DNA from: Prorocentrum cordatum
Taxonomy: Eukaryota > Sar > Dinophyceae > Prorocentrales > Prorocentraceae
Assembly (NCBI GenBank): GCA_963575745.1
Contig: CAUYUJ010019618.1
Location: 111,322-175,321, forward strand
Direction: 5' to 3'
DNA: 64,000 bases
Shown here: positions 30,031 to 38,990 of the stretch, one piece after another
Position numbering within the stretch: position 1 is the stretch's first letter
How the letters are laid out: every line of letters starts with the position of its first letter
The notes under the pieces: model-generated
The model's input: only the letters and a program-made list of their open reading frames with translations
Told to the model about the DNA's origin: nothing
Databases searched by the model: none
Translations under genes and position numbers: made by a program

Positions 30031-30669
30031 ATGGCAGGCCAGCAGGGCGAGAAGACCGTCATGTTCGGCTTCAAGTGCCCACAGAGCAGCAGCTGCAAAA
30101 GGGGCGGCAAGTGGTTCCAGGGAGAGACAGTGGAGGCGGCCAGGAACAAGCTGGTGAACCACCTTCGCGTGTCGCCGTACCACGACTTGAGCGAGGACGA
30201 AGCGGAGGTAGCTGCTGTCGCACTCGAGCCCGACTCGTGGGAAGTCGACCTCGCGGAGTGGCGCCAATGGGAGGAGGAGAAGGCCAACTGGGGCTCCGCC
30301 AAAAGGCGCAAGGGGGCGCCGAAGGTCGAGCTGGCGCCAATCCCTCCACAATCCCGCGTGGAGCGCTCGCACCAGCTGAAGGACGCGTTCTCGGAGGGCA
30401 GCGGATCGTCAGGCGCAGCTTCGTCAGCCACGGCGGGCATGAGGATGTCCACGGCGTTGGCCAGCCAGATGTCGCCCGATAGCATCGTGGTGCTCAACGG
30501 CACCCAGTGCCAGGCTGTGCTCGACTCGTTGCGCCGCGCGCGTACTGCGACGCAGATGTGCGCCCAGATAGCGGAGCGCGCGGTGAACGCTTTCCGCCAA
30601 GAGGAGCAATGCATCGCCGAGTGCGAGGACGTGCTCGCGAGCTGGCTGGTGCGCAACGCGACCTCGTAG
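30031..30669 (+). CDS. C2: small zinc-finger protein (C-x5-C, H-x6-H)
   Basis: 212 aa, intronless as seen, GCCGCCATGGCAGG start. The N-terminus has C16-x5-C22 and H44-x6-H51 around FKCPQSSSCKRGGKWFQ and VNHLRVSPYHDLSEDEA, a plausible single zinc finger of a type recalled from dinoflagellate protein sets. A Trp/Glu-rich segment (SWEVDLAEWRQWEEE) and a helical C-terminus (CQAVLDSLRRARTATQMCAQ) follow. It stands between B2 and D2 on the same strand, separated by hairpin-rich spacers. Possible DNA binding is inferred from the finger only. Confidence 0.7.
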   Translation: MAGQQGEKTVMFGFKCPQSSSCKRGGKWFQGETVEAARNKLVNHLRVSPYHDLSEDEAEVAAVALEPDSWEVDLAEWRQWEEEKANWGSAKRRKGAPKVELAPIPPQSRVERSHQLKDAFSEGSGSSGAASSATAGMRMSTALASQMSPDSIVVLNGTQCQAVLDSLRRARTATQMCAQIAERAVNAFRQEEQCIAECEDVLASWLVRNATS

Positions 30670-31340
30670 GTGCAGGTGCACGGCTGGCAGCACTGATGTC
30701 GCCTCAGCATCAGTAGCCTCATTCGCGCAGGCGGCGCGACGCGTCGGCCCTACACGCCCCCCTCCCACTCCTCCAACGCAATTTCAATCCACACCCCTGT
30801 GTCAGAACAAATTAGGACACCCCCACACACTCCATCCGCACTCAATTCGTGAAGGCCGCCACGCCGAGGTGAATTTTGGCCACGCAGGCGGCCGAGTAGC
30901 CGTCCCCCAATGCAAGGCGATATGGGGGCGAGTGGACGAGCGGAGCGGGAGGAAGGTGAGGGAACTTCGGCGGATAAGACAGGTGGGCGGTTGGATGGGA
31001 TTTGGCAAAAGGGCTGGGTGGAGAAAACTGCATCCGCATAAGAATGAGTGCGGCTATTTTCTGGATGTGCTGCATCGCCATGTCCGCCCACCCCCCCATC
31101 GCCTTGCATATGATGACGCTCAGGCAGCGCGCCCCGATTGCGCGCGCTCGCCCGTCTCTTCGCTGCCGCTCAGGCAGCGCGCCTCGCTTCCGCGCTCGCC
31201 CGTCTTTTCGCTGCCGCTCAGGCAGCGGTTTGAAGCACGCGGCGCCGTCCGCGGTCGGTAGCGCAGGGCGCCGCTCCGCCCCTGCTGCTCCGCTTAACTA
31301 ACTCGGCGGACGTGCCGCTACGCCGCCGCCATGCACTGGC
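30670..31340. other. Spacer between C2 and D2, no gene recognised
   Basis: A direct repeat of CGTCTCTTCGCTGCCGCTCAGG-like sequence (31152-31225) is visible, and GGCGGACGTGCCGC at 31303. Nothing else recognised. Confidence 0.5.
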
Positions 31341-31359
31341 AAAAAAAAGTTGGCTGTTA

Positions 31360-31500
31360 TCATATGTTAGCAGATGTTATCACGCGCCTGATAACACCTG
31401 ATAACACCTGATAACACCTGATACATGTTATCAGGTGTTATCAGGTGTTAGCATGGTGTTATCACACGCCTGATAACATATGATAACATATGATAACATG
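31360..31500. repeat. Palindromic array of TGATAACACC
   Basis: Direct copies CTGATAACAC (31388-31418) face inverted copies GTTATCAGGT (31425-31450), forming a long stem-loop around ACATG, followed by TGATAACATA repeats. AT-rich compared with its surroundings and 340 nt before D2. Confidence 0.9.
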
Positions 31501-31841
31501 ATGTCAAGTTTGTGTGGTTGTCATGTTGCGCGCAATTCATTTCAGTATCCGTATCACCTCGTGCGTCCGCCACGCTTCGAGCGGCTAGTCCGCTGGCGGC
31601 CAATCCGCCTCCCTCGCCGCGCCCCTGCGCCCTCTCAAGCGGCGAGTCCGCTGGCGGATATGCCGCCCCCTTCATACCTCACTCCACCCCTCCCTCCACC
31701 TTTGAAGCGGCTATTCCGCTGGCGGCTATCCCGCCTCACTTACCGCGCGTTTTCTTCGTCATCGCTTCGCGTCCAGCTCATCTTGGCATCAGGGCCGCGC
31801 GCGACGCGCGGCTTCTCGCGTGCCAAGGCGGTCACGCCGCC

Positions 31842-33780
31842 ATGGCGGGGACGCCGCCCGCTGAAGATCACCAGCAGCATTCTCTGGCAGTGATGTTCGG
31901 AGCAGCCAGGCCGAAAAACAAGGGAGTGATGACCAAGGCGCCCGCAGCGAAGCCCCGTGGGAAAGCTAAGCTATCGGGGACGCAGATGACACTGACTGGA
32001 CAGCTTGTGCCGCCGCTCGCATTGACCGACGCAGGGCCGCCGAAGGCACGCGGGAAAAGCAAAGGCAAGGGCAAAGGTAAGCACCCCGCAGCGTTGAGGA
32101 CGGCTCGCAAAGCTGCGTCAGCCGCAGCTCCCGCCGAAGAACTGCCTCCTCAGGGCGCAGCGGCTTTGCCACCAGAGCCGGACGACGCAGCGTCAGAGGC
32201 GGCATCGGGCTCCGAGGAGCGCGGCGACGAGATTGGTTCCGAGCTCGGCGTCAAACAGGATGAGCTTGAGAGTGCCAAGCGTGAGCTTGAGGAGGAAGAG
32301 GCTCCACCGCAGGGCGCGGTAGCCAAGGTTGAGAATGAGGAGCGCTCGCCCGAGGCGGCAGCGCCGCAGGCGGAGGAGGAGGAGGCAGCTCAGGACGATC
32401 CGCCAGCAGGCGCTCCCCAGGTAGGGGAGTTCGTGGATGTGCATGGCATCGAGGATAGCATCGTGCGTTGCAACCGCTGCTGTCGCACGGCAAAGGAGTG
32501 CAACTACAGGATCAGGGCGAAGGGCCAGTCGACTTACCAGTGCGACGCGTGCAACACGAACGGGGTGCGCCTTTCTCGGAGGTTCGGACAGTGGCCGCCA
32601 AAGTGTTTCGCCAAAATGAAGAGTGAGTTCAAGCAGCAGTTCTACAAGGATCTGGCAGAAGATCCTGGGCTGTCGAACCTCGATCGCATTGAAGCCTTCG
32701 TGGTCAGCTCAATCACTGTCCTACGGATGGAGGAGGAGCGCGTCCGCAAGGGTGGCAAGTACCTTCCGCTGAGGAAGTGGGCGCACGACGGCTTCGACGC
32801 GAAAAAGATTGAAGATAATGTGCAGGATAAGAGGTGGAACCCTGATCTCGGGGAGTGGACGTACAGGCCGCAATTTGAGGCGGCCTGGAGCGAGACAGTG
32901 GAGGCCGCAGTGCGCAACGAGCTGTACACCGATAAGAGGACGCAGGCGAAGCAGAGCGGCCCGCGGGCAGCGGCCTCGACGGGCGTCGCAGAGCACGGCG
33001 GCGACAAGGGCGACAGAAGCGACGAGAGCGACATGTCCAGATCCAGGCGGCGCCGCAGGCGCAGGTCTGACAGCCGCAGGAGGAGGAGGCGCAGCATGAG
33101 CAGGCGCGACAGCAGGGGCAGGCGCGACAGCAGGAGCAGGCGCCGCGACAGACGTCGCGACACCAACCGCAGCAGGAGCCGCTCGCGCGGCGACCGCGAC
33201 AGGAGCAAGAGCCGCCGCAAGGGCAGGTGCAAGAGCCGCGGCAAGAGCAAGGACAGGAGCAAGAGCAGGCCGTTTGGGGGTTCAACTCAGGGGTGTCGCC
33301 TGGGCTTCGCATTCGTTTTCGGTTTCCGTTCAACTCTTCAGGTTCGGATCGGGTTATTGATTTCGCTCGGCTCGAAGTGTTGTCATATTCGGACAACCCC
33401 GAAGGCTCCGCAGGGATAAGGACGCTGAGAAGGAGCGGAGGCGACAGGAAGCGAGGGAGAAGGCCGAGCAGGCCAAGAAGGAGACGCAGGAGAAAAACCT
33501 GTCGCTGAAGTGGATCGGCACCGCAACGAGGCTCGAGACAGAGCTGGACGGGTACCTCGAGCATGAGAAGGCGGACAAGGTGCCGTCATGGGCTGTGAAG
33601 AACGCGAAGGCGGCGAGGAAGTCTGTGGCAGTCATGAAGGCGGTGGCGCAGAAGCGCGTGCACAGCGGCGTGACGTTGACGATCACGCAGGACGAGGCCA
33701 TCAGCATCCAGAAGGATGCGAGCTCGGCGGCGAGGGCCATCGCGGGGATGCTCAAGGAGGCGCAGAAGCACAGCACCTGA
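31842..33780 (+). CDS. D2: SR-type basic protein with zinc cluster, paralogue of D1
   Basis: ATG 31842 in GCCGCCATGGCGGG. Exons 31842-33268 and 33414-33780 join in phase 2 to about 597 aa. Order: Lys/Gly-rich start (GKSKGKGKGK), acidic stretch, a Cys cluster from C210 (CNRCCRTAKEC..., YQCDACNTNG) that may bind zinc, a domain with FKQQFYKDLAEDPG and KGGKYLPLRKWAHDGFDA, then an RS/RD-rich region (SRSRRRRRRRSDSRR..., KDRSKSR). Splicing gives SRDKDAEKERRRQEARE, continuing smoothly into a coiled coil. The intron begins GC and ends CTCCGCAG. Similar KGY/YLPL-type domain, coiled-coil tail and intron phase link it with D1. RS domains are usual in RNA-processing proteins; role here unknown. Confidence 0.68.
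33269..33413 (+). other. GC-AG intron of D2 (145 nt)
   Basis: Exon AAGAGCAG, intron GCCGTTTGGG...CTCCGCAG, exon GGATAAGG. AG/G at both junctions. Removal restores a single RD-rich frame. Confidence 0.7.
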
Positions 33781-33787
33781 GCGCCCC

Positions 33788-33871
33788 ATGGTGGCCCAGT
33801 ACATCATGAAGTACGGCCTGAAAAAGGTTGAGAAGGACCCGAATAAGCCGCGGCCGCTGGGCCGCTCGTGA
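33788..33871 (+). CDS. Small ORF, 27 aa (uncertain)
   Basis: MVAQYIMKYGLKKVEKDP and then NKPRPLGRS, ending TGA just before the first copy of a 225-bp duplication. It may be an exon remnant; too short to classify. Confidence 0.25.
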   Translation: MVAQYIMKYGLKKVEKDPNKPRPLGRS

Positions 33872-33874
33872 GCA

Positions 33875-34480
33875 GGGGCGGCAGTTGGGCCGCTCCTGAC
33901 GAGGTGTGTGATTTCGTATATACAAATGTTATTGTTGGTGAAACAACATTTCCACCGCCACCCCACTCGTTACCACCGCAGCCCTTCGTTTGGCGGGGAT
34001 GCCGCCTTTCCACTCTCGCAAGCCCTTGGCGGACATGCCGCCTTGCCTTCATTTGGCGGAGATGCCGCCTTTGCTGCTCATCGCGCTCCGATGCCTCACT
34101 TGGCGAGGCGAAGCGCTTGCAAAACTCCCTCCTGCTCGAGCGCGTCCTGCCCGAGACCCTACCGCGCGAGCTGTGGCTCGCGAAGGCCAGCGACACCGTT
34201 GGGAATCCCATCGATTGGCGGTCGGAGACGAAGCAGAGGCGAAGCAGCTCCTTGACAGGGGCGGCAGTTGGGCCGCTCATGACGAGGTGTGTGATTTCGT
34301 ACAATTGTTATTGTTGTTGAAAAAAACATTTCTTCGTTGCCATCGCCACCCCACTCGTTACCACCGCAGCCCTTCGTTTGGCGGGGATGCCGCCTTTCCA
34401 CTCTCGCAAGCCCTTGGCTGACATGCCGCCTTGCCTTCATTTGGCGGAGATGCCGCCTTTGCTGCCCACCGCGCTCGCAC
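33875..34480. repeat. Direct duplication (offset 383) flanking a B-type exon fragment
   Basis: GGGGCGGCAGTTGGGCCGCTC followed by GACGAGGTGTGTGATTTCGTA and three GGCGG-type hairpins occurs at about 33875-34085 and again at 34258-34470. Between the copies (34110-34250) the plus strand reads LERVLPETLPRELWLAK and ASDTVGNPIDWRSET, a partial second B2-like exon. Confidence 0.8.
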
Positions 34481-34530
34481 CGTTCTCTCGCGTTTCCCCA
34501 TGACATGATCTGCCACCGTCCCACCCCTCA

Positions 34531-34552
34531 TCCGTAGTCTTTGTGGCTCAAG
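34531..34552 (+). other. Diverged spliced-leader relic before E2 (19/22)
   Basis: Begins TCCGTAG and ends GTGGCTCAAG; differs from the SL at three central positions. It lies 43 nt before the E2 ATG on the same strand. Confidence 0.8.
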
Positions 34553-34595
34553 TGGAGCCGCTCGAGGTCGTGCCCCTTCGCGGTCTTGCGCCGCC

Positions 34596-34892
34596 ATGGC
34601 GAGCATCGCGGACAAGTACGACGTCGATGACTTCGAGCTCATCACGGGTGGCAGTGCGTGGGGCTGGGCGACCATCGTGGTGCGCTTCATCGAGTGGCGC
34701 AATCGTTGCCGCCATGCACGCGCCGTTGGCATCAAGGGCCAGATGCTCATCGACAAGGCGCGGCGCATGATGGAGGAGGCGCGCCGCACCGAGGAGCGCG
34801 GCAAGATGCTGTGCCAGATGTCGAAGCAGACGGTGCAGGACATCCCCGGCGGCATTCGGTTCTTCTGCCGCCAGCCGCACCAGGAGAGCTGA
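34596..34892 (+). CDS. E2: small helical protein, 98 aa
   Basis: GCCGCCATGGCGAG start, 43 nt after an SL relic. Sequence begins MASIADKYDVDDFELI, has a Trp/Arg part (WATIVVRFIEWRNRCRH) and a helix rich in Arg, Met and Glu (LIDKARRMMEEARRTEERG), ending FFCRQPHQES. Intronless as seen, consistent with a retroposed processed copy. No family recognised. Confidence 0.6.
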   Translation: MASIADKYDVDDFELITGGSAWGWATIVVRFIEWRNRCRHARAVGIKGQMLIDKARRMMEEARRTEERGKMLCQMSKQTVQDIPGGIRFFCRQPHQES

Positions 34893-35439
34893 GCGGCGAT
34901 CGGCTGGGCCGATAGAGGAGGATAAGGAGGAAGAGGAGGCAGGATGAGGAGAGGAGGAGGAGGTGGATGAGGAGTTGGAGGCAACACGCGCACCCGCACT
35001 AAGAGCCGCCAGCCGCCGCCGCGCCCGTCCCGCGCTGCGCCCGCCCCGAGCTCGAGCCGCCAGCCGCGCCCGTCTCCGAGCGCTGGCGGCTTGGAACCCG
35101 AGCTTGAAACTCAAGCTCGAAATTGCGTGCGAGAAAAAGAAATCACCCTTGCAAGTTCCGTTGCTACGCTCACTTCGCGCCTCCGCAATCTCCCCCACCC
35201 ACCCCCCTCCCCCCTCCCCCCTCCCCCCATGCCCCCTCGCCCCCACGCTCTTCGGCGGCTACGCCGCCCCTCCCGACCCTTCAGGCGGCTACACCGCCAT
35301 GCCCTTCGGCGGCTACTCCTCCCCGCGATCCATTCCCGCCTCCACTTCCGTCTCTCTGGCTGCAATTCGTTTTTCTCAACCGCGCTGGGCCTCGCGCTGC
35401 CCCCCGCCCCCGCCCCTCCCGCGCGCGGGCGTCGGCGCA
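34893..35439. other. Spacer upstream of T2, with hairpins
   Basis: GGA-rich at 34914-34975. GGCGGCTACGCCGCC (35252) and AGGCGGCTACACCGCC (35283) hairpins. An open frame runs through into T2 but has no domain content. Confidence 0.5.
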
Positions 35440-37849
35440 ATGGTGAAACGCGCCCTGCAGGTGGACAAGCAGGTGGAGCAGCGGGCTCGACTGCAACAGT
35501 GTCTGGCCCTGCGCGGCGTGTCCGCGGCTTTGCTCGAGCGAATCGTGACTGCGCTTGGCCATGGCGACGACGCGGGCGATGCTATAGACGTGAGCGCTCG
35601 GGCCATGCATCGATCGCAGACGGCATCCGTGGCCGATCTCATCAGCGCAGTGCGGCTGCAGCCCAAGATCGGCACGCCTTTCCGATGGAGCGTGGCGCTG
35701 CCGCATCGGCTGATGCCGAGGCTCCTGTCGGACTGCCCTCTCTGGAGTTCAATGTTTTGGGAAGCGATGCGCCGTTTCCCTGTGTCACGCGATCGGCCGT
35801 GGAGGCTTTTGCTGTACTACGACGACATTGGCGTGGGCAACGCCTTGAAGATAGATAATCGTCGGAATCAGCTCGCGGTGTATGCGAGTTTCCTCGAGTT
35901 CGGATCCTTCGTGCAGAAGGAGGTTGCGTGGCTGCCGATCGGCACCTTGCGCGTCGTCGTGAAGAAGAGCCTCGGCGGCTCGGCCGTGGCGCGGGCATTG
36001 CTTCGCGCGCTGTTCCTGGGCCCAGAGAGTCTGTCGGAGCACGGTGCGCCAATCGGCGGCGTGCACTTTTTCTCCAAGTTCCACCGCTTGATTGCAGACG
36101 AGGCGGCTGGAAAAGAGACATTCTGCACCAAGGGCGCTGCAGGTCTGAGACCGTGCTTGCAATGCAAGAACGTTGTGCTGGATCAGGCGAAATGTCTTGC
36201 AGACTACGACGACGATGATTACCTCGTGCCTCTCTGGTGCGCTGACTCGTCGCGCTTTGACCCGCTGTCGTCAGACGAGTTTTTGCAGCAATATGATGAT
36301 TTGGCGTCGCTGCGGGACACGACAACCAGAGCGAACATCGAGAGACTGGAGCCAGGGAGGAAAACATTTCCATCGATCCCCTTCTGATGTCCCCCCCTTC
36401 CTGCCCTTCTGATGTTCCGGCCCCCGAAGGAGACGGCAATGGGCATCACTCTGGATGACCGTTCTCTGGTGGCGTGCCAGGCGTTGCGGACGGTGGCGCC
36501 GCCGAGCACATACGTGAGGGACCCCATGCATGCCATGCTGGCCAGCGGCGGGACCTTGCAGGTCGAAATCTTTGCGCTCCTCAAGGCGGTGAGGGATGTC
36601 ATCCCCGACGCGTGGGGAACGTGGCGGGAGCGCTGCTCGGCGTGGCGGACTGGCAGACGCGGCAGGAAACCGCCAGCGTTTCTGTTCAGCGTGGCTCGGA
36701 AGAAAGCGACCTGCAAGGCGTCGCACTTCGTGGGCAATGCGTCGGATTGCTTGGCCGTGTTCCCTTTGATTCGTCATTGGGTGCACACAGAGCTGCGTCC
36801 CAGCGGCACGGCGAACGCTGCGGCGCGGTCGTTCGAGGCGATGGCGAAGATGCTCGAATTGTACATGCAGGGCAAAAGGACATGCGGCCGCAGCTGAAAC
36901 GCAAACGCTGTCCTGCGCGTTCGAGGATGCACCGCGTCGGCCCGCGCGCATCCTCGAGCGCTTAGGTGGCAGGCGGTTCGGCTACGTCCTGAGGATCGGC
37001 GCCGTGCCGAATTTGATAGCTGTCTGGACCAAGGCCGTTTCGATTTCCTAGGCGCTGCACAAAGCCGCGCACGGGCCAGCCCTGATCAAGCCGAAGCATC
37101 ATTATTTGTGGCACGTCCCCGACCAGCCTGCGGAGGACGGCATCTGGTTGGACTCCTTCGTACTCGAGCGGAAGCACAACCTGCTTCGGTCCAGGTCGCA
37201 GGAGATCGACAACCCTGAGAATTTCGAGCGGTCGGCCTTGACGGCGATGCTCGCCTGCTTCCTAGAGGAAGCGAAGGAGGCGCCGCGCTCCCGCGCCAAA
37301 GCGTGGCGCACGCCAGAGCTGGACAGTACGTTCGGGCACTCGGGGCGCAACCTTGCATGCCCTTTGTGGAGGAAGATGGGCTGGGAGAGGGGAAGGCGGT
37401 TTGCCGCCGAGGCGGCTCGCCGCCAGGAGGAGGAGGAGGAGGAGGAGGAGGAGGAGGAGGAGGAGGAACCCCTCCGCAGGGCTGAAACGTGGACCAGCAG
37501 AGAGGCGTCGATCGACGGCCAGATGTACGGCAGCCAGGGCAGACGGCGCAACCAACCTTGGTATTTAGGGGTGCACATGCGTGTGCCCCCCCAAAAATCG
37601 AGGCGTTGCTGCCCTCAGGATTTTCTCCTGGGCGACGTCGAGGCGTACATCGTGCATTGCTGCGCGCAGGCTGGCGCCGCCAGCTACCTGCTGGTGGAGA
37701 CCCTGGAATGGGTGCGCGCGCCATGCCCAGGCGCGTCCCTGTGGCGGCCGCGCGGCGACGTCGCCGTGATGCCCGCCGAGCTGATCCCGCCAGCCTGGGC
37801 GGCTTATCGGCGACTACAGGACGATGGCTATGTGCTCGCCATCACGTGA
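35440..37849 (+). CDS. T2: transposase-like protein (YYDD, CxxC, DxxH, KPKHH, LER)
   Basis: ATG 35440 (MVKRALQVDKQ). Exons by eye: 35440-about 36363, about 36409-36885, 37052-about 37395, about 37480-37559 and 37622-37849. Exon 1 has D128/D129 in LLYYDDIGVGNALKI, VYASFLEFGSF, and C239/C242 in RPCLQCKN. Exon 2 has RDPMHAMLASGG (Asp at 36520, His at 36529). Exon 3 has LIKPKHHYLWHVPDQ and SFVLERKHNLLR (Glu at 37166). The last exon reads DFLLGDVEAYIVH..., ETLEWVRAP, and ends with TGA at 37849. Spacing resembles DDE transposases of tnp2/Plavaka type; this is inference. A TGA at 36385 and a stop at 36895 must lie in introns, or the gene is broken. Confidence 0.65.
37396..37479 (+). other. Probable intron of T2 with hairpin and (GGA)n
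   Basis: GGCGGTTTGCCGCC and GGCGGCTCGCCGCC hairpins, a GGA run, then CCCCTCCGCAG. It does not break the frame, but reads as poly-Glu if kept. Confidence 0.5.
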
Positions 37850-37879
37850 AAAAGGAAAAAACGAGCGCATGCGGGAGCG

Positions 37880-38060
37880 GATATGCCGCTGGCGGATGCG
37901 CCGCCCTTCGATAGAGAGGTGCAGGAGGGAGGGGCGGATATGCCGCCGAAGAAGGAAGGCGGGCTCGGGGAGGGAAGGCGGCAGGAGGGAGCGGGGGCGG
38001 GCTGGCCGCCGACAACGAGGAGAGGAGAGGGGAGGCGGTGATGGCCGCCGAGGGGAGGCA
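37880..38060. repeat. GGCGG...CCGCC hairpins after T2
   Basis: TGGCGGATGCGCCGCC, GGCGGATATGCCGCC, GGCGGTGATGGCCGCC and related words just downstream of the T2 stop. Confidence 0.85.
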
Positions 38061-38159
38061 GTTTGAAGAATAGTTGAGCCCCCCCCCTCTCCCTCTCCCC
38101 CCTTCCCCTCCGCGCCCCGCAGGCGTCCTGAGGGCGGCTCGGCGCGTCGACCTGCGGCG

Positions 38160-38559
38160 CCCTGTCCTGAAAAACTGTTGTGTTGAAGTTGTTAAAACGT
38201 TTTTTGTGGTTTTTTTCCCGAAACATAGCAATATCAAGAACAAACATGCAAAACATAGAAAGTTATGCAAATTTCGGGTTAACCGAATCGGACAGCCCAC
38301 ATCGACTAGCTGACTTAGCTACTAAGTTGGGTATGTTGAGGTGTATGTATCGATATATCTTGGCAGTGGTACCCGATAGCTCAGTTGATAAGATGGATGG
38401 TTCTGTGAGTAGTATGTATGGTATGTTGTTGAATATACTTATCTAACAAAACGTTAAGTAGATGAATGCGAAGTTCGATAGTTTATATATGTTGAATATG
38501 TGAGGTCAACTAGCATGAACCTACATACATCTTCGTTGAAACGATTTCATCGGATATAC
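38160..38559. other. AT-rich subterminal region, no gene
   Basis: Low GC, no ORF of note. ATCGACTAGCTGACTTAGC near 38300 mirrors the left subterminal region. A tRNA A-box-like TAGCTCAGTTGATAAGA occurs at about 38378 without a matching B box. Confidence 0.6.
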
Positions 38560-38598
38560 AACGCTCTTACCGCACTTACACCCACCCGACGATCAAAG
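38560..38598 (-). repeat. Right terminal inverted repeat, cassette 2
   Basis: Ends CCACCCGACGATCAAAG, the exact complement of the first 17 bases of the left end. 35 of 39 positions match overall. Confidence 0.88.
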
Positions 38599-38600
38599 TG

Positions 38601-38990
38601 ACCCCGGACTGACCCCGGACTGACCCCGGACTGACCCCGGACTGACCCCGGACTGACCCCGGACTGACCCCGGACTGACCCCGGACTGACCCCGGACTGG
38701 CCCCGGACTGGCCCCGGACTGACCCTGGACTGACCCCGGACTGACCCCGGACTGACCCCGGACTGACCCCGGACTGACCCCGGACTGGCCCCGGACTGAC
38801 CCCGGACTGGCCCCGGACTGGCCCCGGACTGGCCCCGGACTGGCCTCGGACTGACCCCGGACTGACCCCGGACTGACCCCGGACTGACCCCGGACTGACC
38901 CGGGACTGACCCCGGACCGACCTACCCCGAACTGACCCCGGACCGACTTCGGACTGACCCTGGAGTGACCCCGGACTGACCCGGGTCTGA
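38601..38990. repeat. 11-bp minisatellite TGACCCCGGAC
   Basis: About 35 units, some TGGCCCCGGAC. Starts within two bases of the cassette 2 terminus. Confidence 0.96.

Larger units (their letters stand above)
24252..38598 (+). mobile_element. Cassette 2: multigene transposon-like unit with inverted termini
   Basis: A 14.35-kb unit bounded by inverted 39-bp ends (35 of 39 identical, first 17 perfect). AT-rich subterminal regions on both sides share a second inverted similarity (GCTAAGTCGATGGGGCTG near 24418 against a related sequence near 38310 read in reverse). All recognised genes are on the plus strand (A2, B2, C2, D2, E2, T2), most with a GCCATGG start. About 40 hairpins GGCGG-loop-CCGCC lie between and within genes. 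Left flank is the CCCGGG minisatellite and right flank an unrelated 11-bp minisatellite. No convincing target duplication (at most TG). Mobility is inferred. Confidence 0.62.

Noticed and set aside
38368-38420. tRNA-like start (CCCGATAGCTCAGTTGATAAG)
   Set aside because: Has an A-box-like word but no B box or cloverleaf arms.
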